Positions 19,320 through 31,082 are shown, counted from the stretch's first letter. The stretch: DNA of 64,000 nt from Prochlorococcus sp. AG-347-M15 (GCA_003281185.1 QCCS01000001.1:124001-188000), one strand, 5' to 3'. Made by a program: numbers and translations. The notes: generated by a model not told the origin, from the sequence alone.

Positions 19320-20372
19320 TTAATCTCTTATCGCGTTTCTTATAAAGTCAGGAGTATCAACTACTCTTTTAAGTTTTTTAAAATCATCTAAAACCTCTCC
19401 ACAACCATTCACTACACATAACAGTGGATTTTCAGCTATGTGAGTAAAAATTCCCGTCTCATCACTCAATAAATCATTAATACCTCTCACTAAAGCACCA
19501 CCCCCTGCAAGCATAATACCCCTATCAACAATATCTGCTGCAAGTTCAGGGGGAGTTCGTTCTAAAGTTCTTTTTACAGCTTCAACTATTTTGCTGAGTG
19601 GATCAGCCATAGCTTCTCTAATTTCTCCTGATGTCAAAGTAACTGACCTAGGCAAACCTGATAAAAGATGTAGACCTCTTACCTCAATAGTGGTTTTATC
19701 AAATTCATCATCTGGGAATGCGGACCCAATGTTTATCTTAATATCTTCTGCAGTTCTCTCTCCAACTACTAAATTGTGAACTTTTTTAAGATATAGCACA
19801 ATTGATTCATTAATTTCATCACCAGCTATTCGAACAGATTCACTTAATACAGTTCCTCCCAAGCTTAATACTGCAACCTCGGTAGTACCACCACCTATAT
19901 CAACAATCATAGTTCCAATCGGTTCAGTTACTGGCAGAGATGCTCCTATAGCCGCTGCCACAGGTTCATCAATTAAGTGAACTTCTCTGGCGCCTGCTAA
20001 TCCAGCTTCTCTGACTGCTCTTCGCTCAACACTAGTAACTCCACTGGGAATTCCAATAACAATTCTTGGAGCTACGATACCTTTACCTTCGTTACATTTT
20101 TGAATAAATGTTTTAATCATTTGCTCTGCCGCATCAAAATCTGCAATAACTCCATCCCTTAGTGGTCTTACAGCTCTTATATTGCCAGGCGTTCTACCAA
20201 GCATTAACTTTGCTTCTTTACCAACTGCCAATGGGACCCCTTCTTCTAAATCCATAGCTACAACTGAAGGCTCTTGTAAAACAACCCCTTTCCCAGATAC
20301 ATGTATAAGAGTATTGGCCGTGCCCAAATCAATGCCAATGTCTCTAGAAAATTTAAATCTGTTAAAAATCAC
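19320..20372 (-). CDS. mreB: Actin-like cell-shape protein MreB
   Basis: Forms membrane-bound filaments that guide lateral wall growth. ATP-binding actin-fold motifs are [13 protein letters not shown] (phosphate 1), [17 protein letters not shown] (phosphate 2) and [12 protein letters not shown] (adenosine). I prefer the GTG at 20372 (350 residues), because the protein then begins [16 protein letters not shown], matching the usual start of cyanobacterial MreB. The ATG at 20405 would add an atypical 11-residue extension. First gene of mreBCD; it diverges from ssb. Confidence 0.96.
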   Translation of the reverse strand: MIFNRFKFSRDIGIDLGTANTLIHVSGKGVVLQEPSVVAMDLEEGVPLAVGKEAKLMLGRTPGNIRAVRPLRDGVIADFDAAEQMIKTFIQKCNEGKGIVAPRIVIGIPSGVTSVERRAVREAGLAGAREVHLIDEPVAAAIGASLPVTEPIGTMIVDIGGGTTEVAVLSLGGTVLSESVRIAGDEINESIVLYLKKVHNLVVGERTAEDIKINIGSAFPDDEFDKTTIEVRGLHLLSGLPRSVTLTSGEIREAMADPLSKIVEAVKRTLERTPPELAADIVDRGIMLAGGGALVRGINDLLSDETGIFTHIAENPLLCVVNGCGEVLDDFKKLKRVVDTPDFIRNAIRD

Positions 20373-20503
20373 GATAAGAAATCTTTTTTTAAATAATATA
20401 TCCATTTTTAGTTGAGCTCTCAGAATTCTTCCATTTAGTTATGAATAGCACGCAAAACTTTGAGCAGAAATTAAAAATGTGAGTAATATATATAAAAAAA
20501 AAC

Positions 20504-20875
20504 ATGGAAATTAACTCTATAAATCTTGTAGGCCGAGCAGGTAGAGAACCAGATGTTAGATATTTTGAATCTGGTAGTATCGTGGCAAATTTCACCTTGG
20601 CAGTAAACAGAAGAACCAGAGATGAGGAGCCAGATTGGTTTAATCTAGAAATATGGGGTAAACAAGCCCAAATAGCAGCTGATTATGTGAAAAAAGGATC
20701 TTTAATTGGAATTACAGGAAGCTTTAAGATTGATAGTTGGAAAGATAAAAATACGGGTGAAGATAGATATAAACCAGTTGTTAGAGTTGATAGATTGAAC
20801 TTACTAAGTTCAAAAAAAGAATCTGATAATAACCAATATTCTAATAACAGTAGCTCAAATGAAATTCCCTTTTAA
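20504..20875 (+). CDS. ssb: Single-stranded DNA-binding protein
   Basis: Coats single-stranded DNA in replication and repair. One OB-fold domain (about 1-108) begins MEINSINLVGRAGREPDVRY and has WFNLEIWGKQAQIAADYVKKG. A short Ser/Asn-rich linker leads to the partner-binding tip NEIPF, a variant of the usual DDIPF. The 123 residues make it one of the short cyanobacterial forms. Its stop overlaps the stop of the convergent DedA gene by four bases. Confidence 0.93.
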   Translation: MEINSINLVGRAGREPDVRYFESGSIVANFTLAVNRRTRDEEPDWFNLEIWGKQAQIAADYVKKGSLIGITGSFKIDSWKDKNTGEDRYKPVVRVDRLNLLSSKKESDNNQYSNNSSSNEIPF

Positions 20876-21528
20876 GATCTATTTCTTATATATCTAAAAA
20901 TTAATTTAATAAAAAAATATAAGACTATTAAAATTAAAATTGGCTTAATAACATATTTAACTTGATTTAAAAAAGTTTCAATTATCAAATAATTTTCACC
21001 AAATAAATAGCCCGCATAAGTTAAAAGTGCAACCCATATTAAACTGCCTAATGTAGTCCATATCAAAAATTTTCTTAATGGCATTAGTTCTATGCCAGCA
21101 GGGACTGAAATTAAGGTTCTAATTCCTGGAACTAGTCGTCCCCAAAAAACTAAAGAAACCCCATATTTATCAAACCACTTTCTACTTTTTAGTAAGTCAT
21201 CAGAAGAAACTCCTAAATACTTTCCTTTTTTATCTAGAAAGTTAGAGAGTCTTTTTTCATTAACTAATTTACCTAAAAAATACCAAGGCAAAGATCCTAA
21301 AACTGTACCAAATAAGCCCCAAAAAACTAAAATATAAAAATTTAATTTTTGTTGATAAACGAAAAAGCCACCTAATGGCATTATAATTTCCGAAGGAATA
21401 GGTGGTATTATATTTTCCAAAAACATAGCAAAACAAATTGTTATGTAAGCTAAAGTTGAATTTTTCTCAACTGCAAAATTTATATATTCAGGAATTGAAG
21501 TTAGAAAATTTGCAAAAATTAAACTCAA
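20872..21528 (-). CDS. DedA-family membrane protein (SNARE-associated/VTT domain)
   Basis: A polytopic inner-membrane protein of the DedA family, whose members are linked to lipid flipping and membrane homeostasis. Family motifs are FLENIIPPIPSEIIMPLGGF, GTVLGSLPWYFLGK and VFWGRLVPGIRTLISVPAG (the conserved R-x-x-PG-x-R block). About four or five membrane segments lie in 218 residues. The start is TTG, two bases after the ahcY stop, so it probably shares the ahcY transcript. The lipid substrate is not known. Confidence 0.87.
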   Translation of the reverse strand: MSLIFANFLTSIPEYINFAVEKNSTLAYITICFAMFLENIIPPIPSEIIMPLGGFFVYQQKLNFYILVFWGLFGTVLGSLPWYFLGKLVNEKRLSNFLDKKGKYLGVSSDDLLKSRKWFDKYGVSLVFWGRLVPGIRTLISVPAGIELMPLRKFLIWTTLGSLIWVALLTYAGYLFGENYLIIETFLNQVKYVIKPILILIVLYFFIKLIFRYIRNRS

Positions 21529-21530
21529 AT

Positions 21531-22949
21531 TTAATACCTATAAAGTTCTGGTTTATAAGGTCCTTCAACAGAGACATTAATATAATCAGCTTGTTCCTTG
21601 GTTAGTTTTGTTAATTTTGCACCAATTTTATCAAGATGTAATCTAGCCACCATTTCATCTAAATGTTTTGGTAATACGTAAACCTCCTTAGCATATTTTT
21701 CTGACTTATTGAAAAGTTCAATTTGAGCTAGTACTTGATTAGTAAAAGAATTACTCATAACAAAACTTGGATGTCCAGTAGCACAGCCTAAGTTAACTAA
21801 TCTACCTTCAGCTAAAAGGATTATTTTATTGCCACTCGGTAAAGTTATGTGATCAACCTGCGGCTTTATATTTTCCCATGGATAATCTTTCAATGAAGCC
21901 ACATCAATTTCGTTATCAAAATGGCCAATATTACAGACTATGGCCTCATCTTTCATCTTGACGAGGTTTTCGTTTGTAATTACCTGATAGTTACCAGTTG
22001 CTGTAACAAAAATATCTATATCTTCCACAACATCATCTAATGTGACAACGCTAAAACCTTCCATTGCCGCTTGAAGAGCACAAATTGGATCAATTTCAGC
22101 AACTTTTACAATTGCGCCAAGTCCTCTTAGAGACTGGGCTGAGCCTTTACCGACATCTCCAAAACCCATTACCAAAGCGACCTTACCAGCAATCATCACA
22201 TCAGTAGCACGCTTTATACTGTCAACCAAAGATTCTCGACATCCATATAAATTATCAAATTTGCTTTTTGTTACTGAATCATTAACATTTATAGCAGGGA
22301 AAGGTAAAGCATTTTGCTTTTGCAGTTGATAAAGTCTTGCAACTCCTGTTGTAGTTTCTTCAGTTACACCAATGATATTACTCTTGATTCTAGAATAGAA
22401 ATTATTATCAACTTGTAACTTAGATTTAATAGAATTAAATAAAGCAATTTCCTCTTCATTATCGGGATTATCTAAAACAGACAGATCTTTTTCTGCTTTA
22501 CTACCGAGTATCAACAATCCAGTTGCATCTCCCCCATCATCAAGAATCATATTTGGAGATTCTGAACCCCAATCAAGGATAAGGTGGGTATATTCCCAAT
22601 ATTCATCAAGAGTCTCACCTTTTTTTGCATATACAGAAATTCCTTGATCTGCGATAGCTGCAGCTGCGTGATCTTGAGTTGAAAAAATATTGCATGAAGC
22701 CCATTTTACTTCTGCACCAAGGTCAACAAGAGTTTCTATTAAGACTGCTGTCTGAATAGTCATATGAAGACTTCCAGCTATTTTTGCACCTTTTAGTGGT
22801 TTTTCAGATTGATATTTATCTCTAAGTGCCATTAATCCAGGCATTTCAGTTTCGGCAATTTTAATTTCTTTGCGTCCAAAATCTGATAAAGAGATATCAG
22901 CTATAACATAATTGGGTGTAGAGGTTTTAACTGAATTTGCAATAACCAT
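21531..22949 (-). CDS. ahcY: Adenosylhomocysteinase
   Basis: Hydrolyses S-adenosylhomocysteine to adenosine and homocysteine, relieving methyltransferase inhibition. The NAD-binding motif is [18 protein letters not shown]. Substrate-site segments include [34 protein letters not shown] and [20 protein letters not shown], and the C-terminus is the signature [10 protein letters not shown]. It has 472 residues, including the insert found in cyanobacterial and many other bacterial forms. Only 39 bp separate it from the divergent tsaE, too little for a SAH riboswitch. Confidence 0.97.
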   Translation of the reverse strand: MVIANSVKTSTPNYVIADISLSDFGRKEIKIAETEMPGLMALRDKYQSEKPLKGAKIAGSLHMTIQTAVLIETLVDLGAEVKWASCNIFSTQDHAAAAIADQGISVYAKKGETLDEYWEYTHLILDWGSESPNMILDDGGDATGLLILGSKAEKDLSVLDNPDNEEEIALFNSIKSKLQVDNNFYSRIKSNIIGVTEETTTGVARLYQLQKQNALPFPAINVNDSVTKSKFDNLYGCRESLVDSIKRATDVMIAGKVALVMGFGDVGKGSAQSLRGLGAIVKVAEIDPICALQAAMEGFSVVTLDDVVEDIDIFVTATGNYQVITNENLVKMKDEAIVCNIGHFDNEIDVASLKDYPWENIKPQVDHITLPSGNKIILLAEGRLVNLGCATGHPSFVMSNSFTNQVLAQIELFNKSEKYAKEVYVLPKHLDEMVARLHLDKIGAKLTKLTKEQADYINVSVEGPYKPELYRY

Positions 22950-22988
22950 ATCTAGTAAATACTTTTTCTATTAAACTATAAATGATTT

Positions 22989-23438
22989 TTGTGTAATTTT
23001 GTGTTTGTTGAGAATTTAAACGAGACTTTAAATTTAGGAAAAAAACTCTCACACAAATTAAATCCCCAATCAATTGTTTTATTACAGGGTCCAATTGGGG
23101 CTGGGAAAACTTCATTTGTTCAAGGCATTGCTAAAGGCTTATCAATCTCTGAGGACATTACAAGCCCTACATTTGCTTTATCGCATCACTATGAATCGGG
23201 AAAAATTCCACTCATTCACCTTGATTTATATAGGTTAGAAAATATTTCATCAGCAAAAGAAGTTTTTTTTTCGGAAGAAGAAGAGGCAATACAAAGACAA
23301 GCTATTTTAGTTATTGAATGGCCAGAATTAATAGAGCCAATTATTGATAATTATTGGAAAATAGAAATTAGTTACGCAAAAAATTATGGGAGAAATTACG
23401 AAATAAGAGATCCCAAAAATTTATTAACCTTCCCATAA
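22989..23438 (+). CDS. tsaE: tRNA N6-threonylcarbamoyladenosine synthesis ATPase TsaE
   Basis: A P-loop ATPase needed with TsaB and TsaD to make t6A at position 37 of ANN-decoding tRNAs. Walker A is GPIGAGKTSFVQGIAKGL, followed by ITSPTFALSHHYESG and HLDLYRLE, with a conserved IEWPE segment. The start is uncertain: TTG at 22989 (149 residues) or GTG at 23001; both are non-ATG. Its last 43 bp overlap the end of the convergent sugar kinase gene. Confidence 0.92.
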   Translation: MCNFVFVENLNETLNLGKKLSHKLNPQSIVLLQGPIGAGKTSFVQGIAKGLSISEDITSPTFALSHHYESGKIPLIHLDLYRLENISSAKEVFFSEEEEAIQRQAILVIEWPELIEPIIDNYWKIEISYAKNYGRNYEIRDPKNLLTFP

Positions 23439-24394
23439 TTTGGCTGTTGCTCGATTGCGCCTTCACCAAGACAAGTTAAAAATCCACAAACACCTGCGTA
23501 CTTAATGGAATCTTCTATTTCTAGTCTATTTGAAGGATAGCCAGAAGAAATTAATTTTGAAATTAAGCCAGCTAAAAAAGCATCACCTGCGCCAGTTGTA
23601 TCAACAATTTTTTGTGAAGTAGGAGTATGGGTAGTTCCCTGCAATCCATTGATATACCATGAAACGGGATTTTTTCCATCAGTTATCACTACATCTGGTC
23701 TATTAGATAATTGTTGAGATATTAGCGAGGGATTTTCATCCTCAAAAAACAAAGTTGCTTCTTCCTTAGCAAGTTTTAGAACATTCGCATGATTTAAAAA
23801 TTTCTTGATTAAATTAACGCTCACTGTTTTGTTAATTTCTGATGAAAAACTTGAATGATCCCAAAAGACCTCTCTCCAATTCAAATCAATAACTATTTTG
23901 ACTTCAAATTTTTTTGCCTGTTCAATAAGAAAAAAAATAGTCTCTGCTGATATTGGAGATGATAATAAGATTGTTCCTGTAACCAAATATTCTGTTACTA
24001 GAAAAGATTTCTCCAAATTTAAAATTTCTTTTTCGATTAATTTCTTACTAAGAACTTCGTCTGCAAAGCATGAATGAAAACTTTCCCCAAAGCCTGAAAA
24101 AAAACGATCTCCAAATTGATCTCTATCTACATTAACCACGCGAGTAGATGAATCATTATTTAATTGCAAGAAATCTAAATTAACATCCAATTCATTAAAT
24201 TGCTTAATAAATTTTTTTCCGTAATCATCATTACCCAAACATCCTATAAATGTTGAATCTATTTTTAGTTTTCTTAATGCACAAGCAACATTAGCCGGCG
24301 CACCACCCAAAAAATCTGTAAATCCTTGATTTGACTTATTTCTGATTCTGTCAATTAAAGCCTCTCCAACACATATGACCTTTTTCTTTTGCAT
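23396..24394 (-). CDS. PfkB-family sugar kinase (fructokinase-like)
   Basis: A ribokinase-fold carbohydrate kinase. Signature 1 is FLGGAPANVACALRKLKID with GEALIDRI before it. Signature 2 is DTTGAGDAFLAGLI, whose final Asp is the catalytic base and whose GAGD forms the anion hole. The 332-residue length and the GDRFFSGF segment resemble fructokinases, but substrate specificity cannot be read from sequence. A sucrose/glucosylglycerate metabolism link is only plausible. The gene is convergent with tsaE and diverges from the hydrolase at 24488. Confidence 0.88.
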   Translation of the reverse strand: MQKKKVICVGEALIDRIRNKSNQGFTDFLGGAPANVACALRKLKIDSTFIGCLGNDDYGKKFIKQFNELDVNLDFLQLNNDSSTRVVNVDRDQFGDRFFSGFGESFHSCFADEVLSKKLIEKEILNLEKSFLVTEYLVTGTILLSSPISAETIFFLIEQAKKFEVKIVIDLNWREVFWDHSSFSSEINKTVSVNLIKKFLNHANVLKLAKEEATLFFEDENPSLISQQLSNRPDVVITDGKNPVSWYINGLQGTTHTPTSQKIVDTTGAGDAFLAGLISKLISSGYPSNRLEIEDSIKYAGVCGFLTCLGEGAIEQQPNYGKVNKFLGSLIS

Positions 24395-24487
24395 AGTTAA
24401 TGTAAGCTTTTCTTTAACTAAGAATAAATTATTAAAAACGAATAATTTTTTTTTGAATTAAAGTTTAATTAAAAGCATTTTTTAATA

Positions 24488-25402
24488 GTGTCTTTCAATA
24501 AATCTGAAACTTGGAAGTGGAAAAATTGGGAAATTTCTTGGTCTTTATCAAAAGAATCTACTTCTGAAAAAAATATTAAAATTTTATTAGTTCATGGATT
24601 TGGGTCATCAAAAAACCACTGGAGACATAATCAAGATTTTCTTGGTAAATTTTCTAACTGCTACGCAATTGACTTATTAGGATTTGGGAAAAGCAGTCAA
24701 CCTAATGCTTTATTAAATTACGAACCTGATAAAGAAAACTCAATTAAATATTCATTTGACTTATGGAGTAATCAAATATCAACATTTTGCAAAGAAGTAA
24801 TAAAATCTCCTGTTTACTTAGTTGGAAATTCAATTGGCGGTGTGATTGCATTGAAAGCTGCTGAAATTCTCAAAGATAATTGCAGAGGTGTCATTTTGAT
24901 TGATTGTGCACAAAGAACTATGGATGATAAACGTTTAAAAAAAAGTGATGTCTTTATGAATCTTCTGAGACCAGTCCTTAAAACGATTGTCAGACAGAGA
25001 GTAATTAGTAATACACTTTTTATAAGAGCTGCTAATCCAAAAGTTATAAAGAAAATACTTGAACAAGCTTACCCTTCAGGAAAAAATATCGATAAAGAAT
25101 TGATTGAAATACTTTTTCAACCCTCTCAAAGGAAAAACTCGAAAGAAGCATTTCGTGGTTTTATTAACTTATTTGATGACTATCTTGCTACTGACCTTTT
25201 TGATAAGGTTGACGCTCCCATCCAATTAATTTGGGGAGAAAAAGACCCTTGGGAATCTTTAAATGAAGCAAAAGATTGGAAGAAAAAATTCAGTAATATT
25301 AAAAGATTAGATATCATAAATGGTGCTGGTCATTGTCCTCATGATGAAGAACCTGAAAAAACAAATAGATTAATCAATGAATTTATTCAAGAAACGAAGT
25401 AA
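24488..25402 (+). CDS. Alpha/beta hydrolase
   Basis: A 304-residue alpha/beta-fold hydrolase with GTG start. The oxyanion and entry motif is LLVHGFGSSKNHWRHN, the nucleophile elbow is GNSIGG, and the late histidine is in GAGHCPHDEEPEKTN. The Asp is likely in WGEKDPWES. This layout resembles cyanobacterial hydrolases annotated as esterases or chlorophyll-dephytylase-like enzymes; the substrate is unknown. The 3' end overlaps the sigma factor gene by 16 bp on the opposite strand. Confidence 0.85.
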   Translation: MSFNKSETWKWKNWEISWSLSKESTSEKNIKILLVHGFGSSKNHWRHNQDFLGKFSNCYAIDLLGFGKSSQPNALLNYEPDKENSIKYSFDLWSNQISTFCKEVIKSPVYLVGNSIGGVIALKAAEILKDNCRGVILIDCAQRTMDDKRLKKSDVFMNLLRPVLKTIVRQRVISNTLFIRAANPKVIKKILEQAYPSGKNIDKELIEILFQPSQRKNSKEAFRGFINLFDDYLATDLFDKVDAPIQLIWGEKDPWESLNEAKDWKKKFSNIKRLDIINGAGHCPHDEEPEKTNRLINEFIQETK

Positions 25403-26421
25403 GCTTCAACATTATCACTAAGTCTTCTCAAGCCTCTTAATCCATCTCTTTCTAGATTTCTTACTCTATCTCTGCTTATCCCTAGTACCCTTCCTATACC
25501 TGTAAGAGACATTGGCTCATCTCCATCCATGCCGTATCTCATTCTTAGAACTCTACACTGTAGATCAGGCAATTGATGTAAAAGTGAATGGAGATCACCT
25601 CTCATGCAATCCATCTCTATTTGTTCGTCTGGCAAATCCTCACCCCCTGCAAGTAAATCTAATAAGACGGTATCTTCCCCATCACCAACTTTGGTTTCAA
25701 GACTAACTGGTTGTCCAGCTTTGCACATTAAGTCTTTAACGTCTTCTTCAGGAAGATCAACGTATTTGGCAAGTTCAGTGACTGTTGGAGTTCTAGACAT
25801 TTCTTGACTCAACTCTCTTTGACCTTTTTTTAACTTATTCAGCATTTCAGTTATGTGAATTGGTAATCTTATTGCCCTACTTTTTTCAGCTATTGCTCTA
25901 GTAATACCTTGTCTAATCCACCAATATGCATATGTTGAAAACTTGTATCCTCTAGCAGGATCAAATTTTTCTACCCCCCTAACCAATCCTATTGTGCCCT
26001 CTTGAATTAAATCTAATAATTCCATATTTCTTTTTGTGTATTTTTTTGCAACACTCACTACCAACCTTAAATTAGCTGCAACCATTCTTTCTTTAGCCCT
26101 CTGTCCAGCTCTCAATCTTTTTTTGACAATAGAAGTGGATAAATTTAATTTTTTTGATAATTCCTCTAAGCTTGGCTTATCTCCTGTTAAATCAATAATC
26201 TCCAATTCTGCTCTTTCAACTTGCATATATTCTTGTACCTGCCTACCAAGAGTAATTTCTTGCTCATGAGATAATAATGGAACTCTACCTATATCTCTTA
26301 AATAAGATCTGACAAGATCAACATCGTTACTAGCTTTTAAACTTGATATTGACGCTAATTTATTCTCACTTAATGTTTCGGAAGGCATGAAAGTTGAATG
26401 TTGTTTTGTAAACAATACCAT
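25387..26421 (-). CDS. Group 2 RNA polymerase sigma-70 factor
   Basis: A non-essential-type sigma factor similar to the principal one but without region 1.1. Region 1.2 is DLVRSYLRDIGRVPLLSHEQ (residues 34-53). Region 2 has RLVVSVAKKYTKRNMELLDL, LIQEGTIGLVRGVEKFDP and KFSTYAYWWIRQGITRAI. Region 4 has RVLRMRYGMDGDEPMSLTGI, and its 4.2 helix is ISRDRVRNLERDGLRGLRRL, less canonical than TRERVRQIE. An internal ATG at codon 12 is a possible start. It lies 67 bp downstream of mgtE on the same strand. The exact Sig class is not assigned. Confidence 0.93.
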   Translation of the reverse strand: MVLFTKQHSTFMPSETLSENKLASISSLKASNDVDLVRSYLRDIGRVPLLSHEQEITLGRQVQEYMQVERAELEIIDLTGDKPSLEELSKKLNLSTSIVKKRLRAGQRAKERMVAANLRLVVSVAKKYTKRNMELLDLIQEGTIGLVRGVEKFDPARGYKFSTYAYWWIRQGITRAIAEKSRAIRLPIHITEMLNKLKKGQRELSQEMSRTPTVTELAKYVDLPEEDVKDLMCKAGQPVSLETKVGDGEDTVLLDLLAGGEDLPDEQIEMDCMRGDLHSLLHQLPDLQCRVLRMRYGMDGDEPMSLTGIGRVLGISRDRVRNLERDGLRGLRRLSDNVEAYFVS

Positions 26422-26457
26422 TAAGAAATGTAAAGTTAAACAAAAAAATCCACAAAT

Positions 26458-26494
26458 TTAAAAAAATGAGAATAAATACCTAGTGAAATTAGGT
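26458..26494 (-). terminator. Candidate intrinsic terminator after mgtE
   Basis: On the minus strand, ACCTA and TAGGT (26494-26478) form a five-pair stem that includes the mgtE stop codon. A T-rich tract ending in seven T residues follows near 26466-26458. The stem is short and the T run is set about ten bases away, so it is a weak candidate. It would separate mgtE from the downstream sigma gene. Confidence 0.3.
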
Positions 26495-27895
26495 GAATGA
26501 GTAGTTTAAGAGCCATTTTGCCGTACTCAAGTAAATAAACACACCTGCAATATCAGTGACAGTGGTTATGAAAGGAGAAGACATCAAAGCTGGGTCTAAT
26601 CTCATTTTGTCAAACAATAAAGGTAAAATAGCGCCTGTAGTAGCAGCTAAAGTAGTTATAGATATTAAACTTATTCCTACCGAGAAGGCTATTAAGGGTC
26701 CTTGTCCTTGCCACCAAGCGAAGGGGAACACCACTAGCATCATTAGGACACCCAAAAGAGCACCTGTTGTTGCCTCCTTAATTACTGCCTTAATTGCACC
26801 AAGAGATTTCAATTTTTGTGTACTTAAACCTCTTATAACAACCGTTGAACTTTGAGCCCCGACATTTCCCCCAGTACCTATAAGCAATGGAATGAATGCA
26901 GCAAGCAAAACTATTTCCTTCAATATTTGGTCGTTCATTGCGATAACTTTTGTTGTTAAACCATTTGCCAAAACCAAAATTAACAACCACAAAATTCTTC
27001 TTCGAGCTATTGTGAACAAACTGCTTTGAAAATAATCATCTTCATCTCCAGGCTGAACTGCACCAGCTGCATAAATATCTCTTGTCGCTTCTTGTTCTAT
27101 TACGTCAATTAAATCATCGACAGTAACTATACCTACAAGTCTTTTTTCTCTATCTACAACTGGTAGCGCTAAGAAGTCATATCTTTGTATTGCTCTTGCA
27201 ACATCTTCTTGATTCGTATTCGTAGAAACATTAACTACATCTTTCGTCATAACATCCCCAATTGGCTTAGATGGATCTGCTGTTACAAGATCTCTCAAAG
27301 AAAGAATACCCGTTAAATGTCTTTCATTATCAGTAACATATAAGCTATAAATTGTTTCTGTAAATGGAGCTCTTTTTCTAACTAAAGAAAGAGCTTCAGC
27401 TGCCGTTTGCCTCTCTTTAAGATCTATGAATTCAGTTGTCATTAATCTTCCAGCAGTTTCAGGTTCATATCCAAGTAATTCAGCTGTTACTTTCCTTTCA
27501 CCAGGACTAAGCGCAGATAAGAATTTTCGTACAACTTTTGCAGGTAATTCATCAAACAGTTGAACCCTATCGTCAGGAGACATTTTTTCAACAATTTCTA
27601 AAACTTCCCCTGATCGAAGTCTATCTAGTAAAGTTTGCTGAACTACTGGGTCTAAGTATTCATAAACCTCAATTGCCTCATTTTTCTTTAATAATCGAAA
27701 TGCTAAAGCCTGTAATATTAATGGCAAACTACCAATAGCATCTGCAATATCAACAGGTTGGGAAGGCTCTAAAAGTAACTTTGCCTCATCATAGTTACCC
27801 GCCACGAGCAATTCTTGAAGTTGAAAAATAATATTTTCTCGGCTACTTAAATCTGAAGATAATGAATTAACAATTTCAAGATTATTTTCATTCAT
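26489..27895 (-). CDS. mgtE: Magnesium transporter MgtE
   Basis: A Mg2+-gated magnesium channel of the inner membrane. The N domain (about 20-135) has GEVLEIVEKMSPDDRVQLFD. Two CBS domains follow (about 140-270) with LTGILSLRDLVTADPSKP and LVGIVTVDDLIDVIEQEA. Five membrane helices come next, with the pore motif GTGGNVGAQSSTVVIRGL and the end segment VTDIAGVFIYLSTAKWLL. The 468 residues are normal. No M-box riboswitch fits in the 43 bp upstream. Confidence 0.96.
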   Translation of the reverse strand: MNENNLEIVNSLSSDLSSRENIIFQLQELLVAGNYDEAKLLLEPSQPVDIADAIGSLPLILQALAFRLLKKNEAIEVYEYLDPVVQQTLLDRLRSGEVLEIVEKMSPDDRVQLFDELPAKVVRKFLSALSPGERKVTAELLGYEPETAGRLMTTEFIDLKERQTAAEALSLVRKRAPFTETIYSLYVTDNERHLTGILSLRDLVTADPSKPIGDVMTKDVVNVSTNTNQEDVARAIQRYDFLALPVVDREKRLVGIVTVDDLIDVIEQEATRDIYAAGAVQPGDEDDYFQSSLFTIARRRILWLLILVLANGLTTKVIAMNDQILKEIVLLAAFIPLLIGTGGNVGAQSSTVVIRGLSTQKLKSLGAIKAVIKEATTGALLGVLMMLVVFPFAWWQGQGPLIAFSVGISLISITTLAATTGAILPLLFDKMRLDPALMSSPFITTVTDIAGVFIYLSTAKWLLNYSFT

Positions 27896-27938
27896 TAATA
27901 TAATTCCTTATCAAAGTATCAACATCATTATATGAAAT

Positions 27939-28268
27939 CTATCTAATTTTTCTACTTATCCAGAACCCTAAACACATTGTGAATAAATTTATAATAATGA
28001 TTAAGTTAAAAAAAATTATAAATTTTATCCAATCTCCTTGATTTAAAATTTTGTATAAAAAATATATAAATCCACTAAAAGATGTAAAGCATGAAAAAAA
28101 ACCACTAAAAATTATAATTTTATTCGAGTGACCTAACTCTCTTGCTAAAACAAAACCAAAAAGCAATGAGCTAATGATTGAAATAATGAGATTATTATTA
28201 ATAAAAAATCTTAAAAAAGTAGCTGTGTAACAAGCTACGAGAATATATAACCAACTTTTTATTTTCAT
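27939..28268 (-). CDS. crcB: CrcB/Fluc fluoride channel subunit, degenerate
   Basis: A 109-residue four-helix membrane protein of the Fluc type, which exports fluoride as an antiparallel dimer. The helix-break region reads GFFSCFTSFSGF where the family usually has GFxGGxTTFSTF, and the pore asparagine expected after helix 2 appears as Ser (IISIISSLLFGF). Its start overlaps the previous crcB gene by an ATGA, so the two are made together and probably form a heterodimer. The family assignment relies on topology, pairing and partial motifs. Confidence 0.75.
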   Translation of the reverse strand: MKIKSWLYILVACYTATFLRFFINNNLIISIISSLLFGFVLARELGHSNKIIIFSGFFSCFTSFSGFIYFLYKILNQGDWIKFIIFFNLIIIINLFTMCLGFWISRKIR

Positions 28269-28633
28269 TCAATAATTTGGATTAAATAATAACCTAGATA
28301 AAAGCAAATAAAAGAAATTATTATTACCTCAAAATAGTGTAGAAATAAATGCATGATTTTCCTCTTTTTGAATAAGATAAATAGTTGATACACAAAAGAA
28401 GAAAATGTACTAAAAGATCCTAAAAAACCTGTATAAAATAATAATAATATGTCGTTATTAATAAAATTTAATGCTACGAGAATTCCCAAAAAAAATGATG
28501 CTAGGAAATTAACTATTGAAGTATTTTGAATATTAAATCCTGCATTAACTTTTAAATTATTTTGTATAAATATCCTAATTATTAATCCAAAAGTACTCCC
28601 AAATAAAATAATAATTATTGAGGAGATATCCAA
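28265..28633 (-). CDS. crcB: CrcB/Fluc fluoride channel subunit, more canonical
   Basis: A 122-residue four-helix membrane protein. It keeps more of the Fluc motifs than its downstream partner: FGSTFGLIIRIFIQNNL at the N-terminus, SIVNFLASFFLGIL with the pore-lining Asn, and TGFLGSFSTFSSFVYQLF with the phenylalanine box and helix break. The start is a TTG three bases after the stop of the SH3-like gene. No fluoride riboswitch is possible in that gap. Its likely job is passive fluoride efflux together with the gene at 27939. Confidence 0.85.
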   Translation of the reverse strand: MDISSIIIILFGSTFGLIIRIFIQNNLKVNAGFNIQNTSIVNFLASFFLGILVALNFINNDILLLFYTGFLGSFSTFSSFVYQLFILFKKRKIMHLFLHYFEVIIISFICFYLGYYLIQIIE

Positions 28634-28636
28634 AAT

Positions 28637-30930
<2,294 letters not shown>

Positions 30931-30948
30931 TTAATATTAAAAAAAAAC

Positions 30949-30977
30949 ATAATACTTTTAAAATGTTACTTTTAAAA
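30949..30977 (-). promoter_or_regulatory. gyrB promoter region with 10-bp direct repeat
   Basis: On the minus strand, TTTTAAAAGT occurs twice, separated by AACA (30977-30954), and runs straight into TATTAT (30954-30949), a good -10 element about 19 nt before the gyrB ATG. The repeat therefore occupies the -35 and spacer region. A promoter here is likely; a binding-site role for the repeat is inferred only. Confidence 0.35.
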
Positions 30978-31082
30978 GGGCTTGCATTTAACTTACCACC
31001 GCAATAAGAGAAAGGCTCAAAGTCAATGAAAAAATTAATCTCTTTAATTATATAGCTATTAGATTTTTCTTCAGAAATTTAT

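Noticed and set aside
20373..20405. ATG at 20405 as the mreB start
   Set aside because: It adds 11 residues not seen in MreB; the GTG at 20372 gives the family-type N-terminus.
22950..22988. SAH riboswitch before ahcY
   Set aside because: Only 39 bp separate the divergent genes; there is no room for the aptamer and no matching motif.
27896..27938. M-box magnesium riboswitch before mgtE
   Set aside because: 43 bp is too short and no conserved M-box segment is seen.
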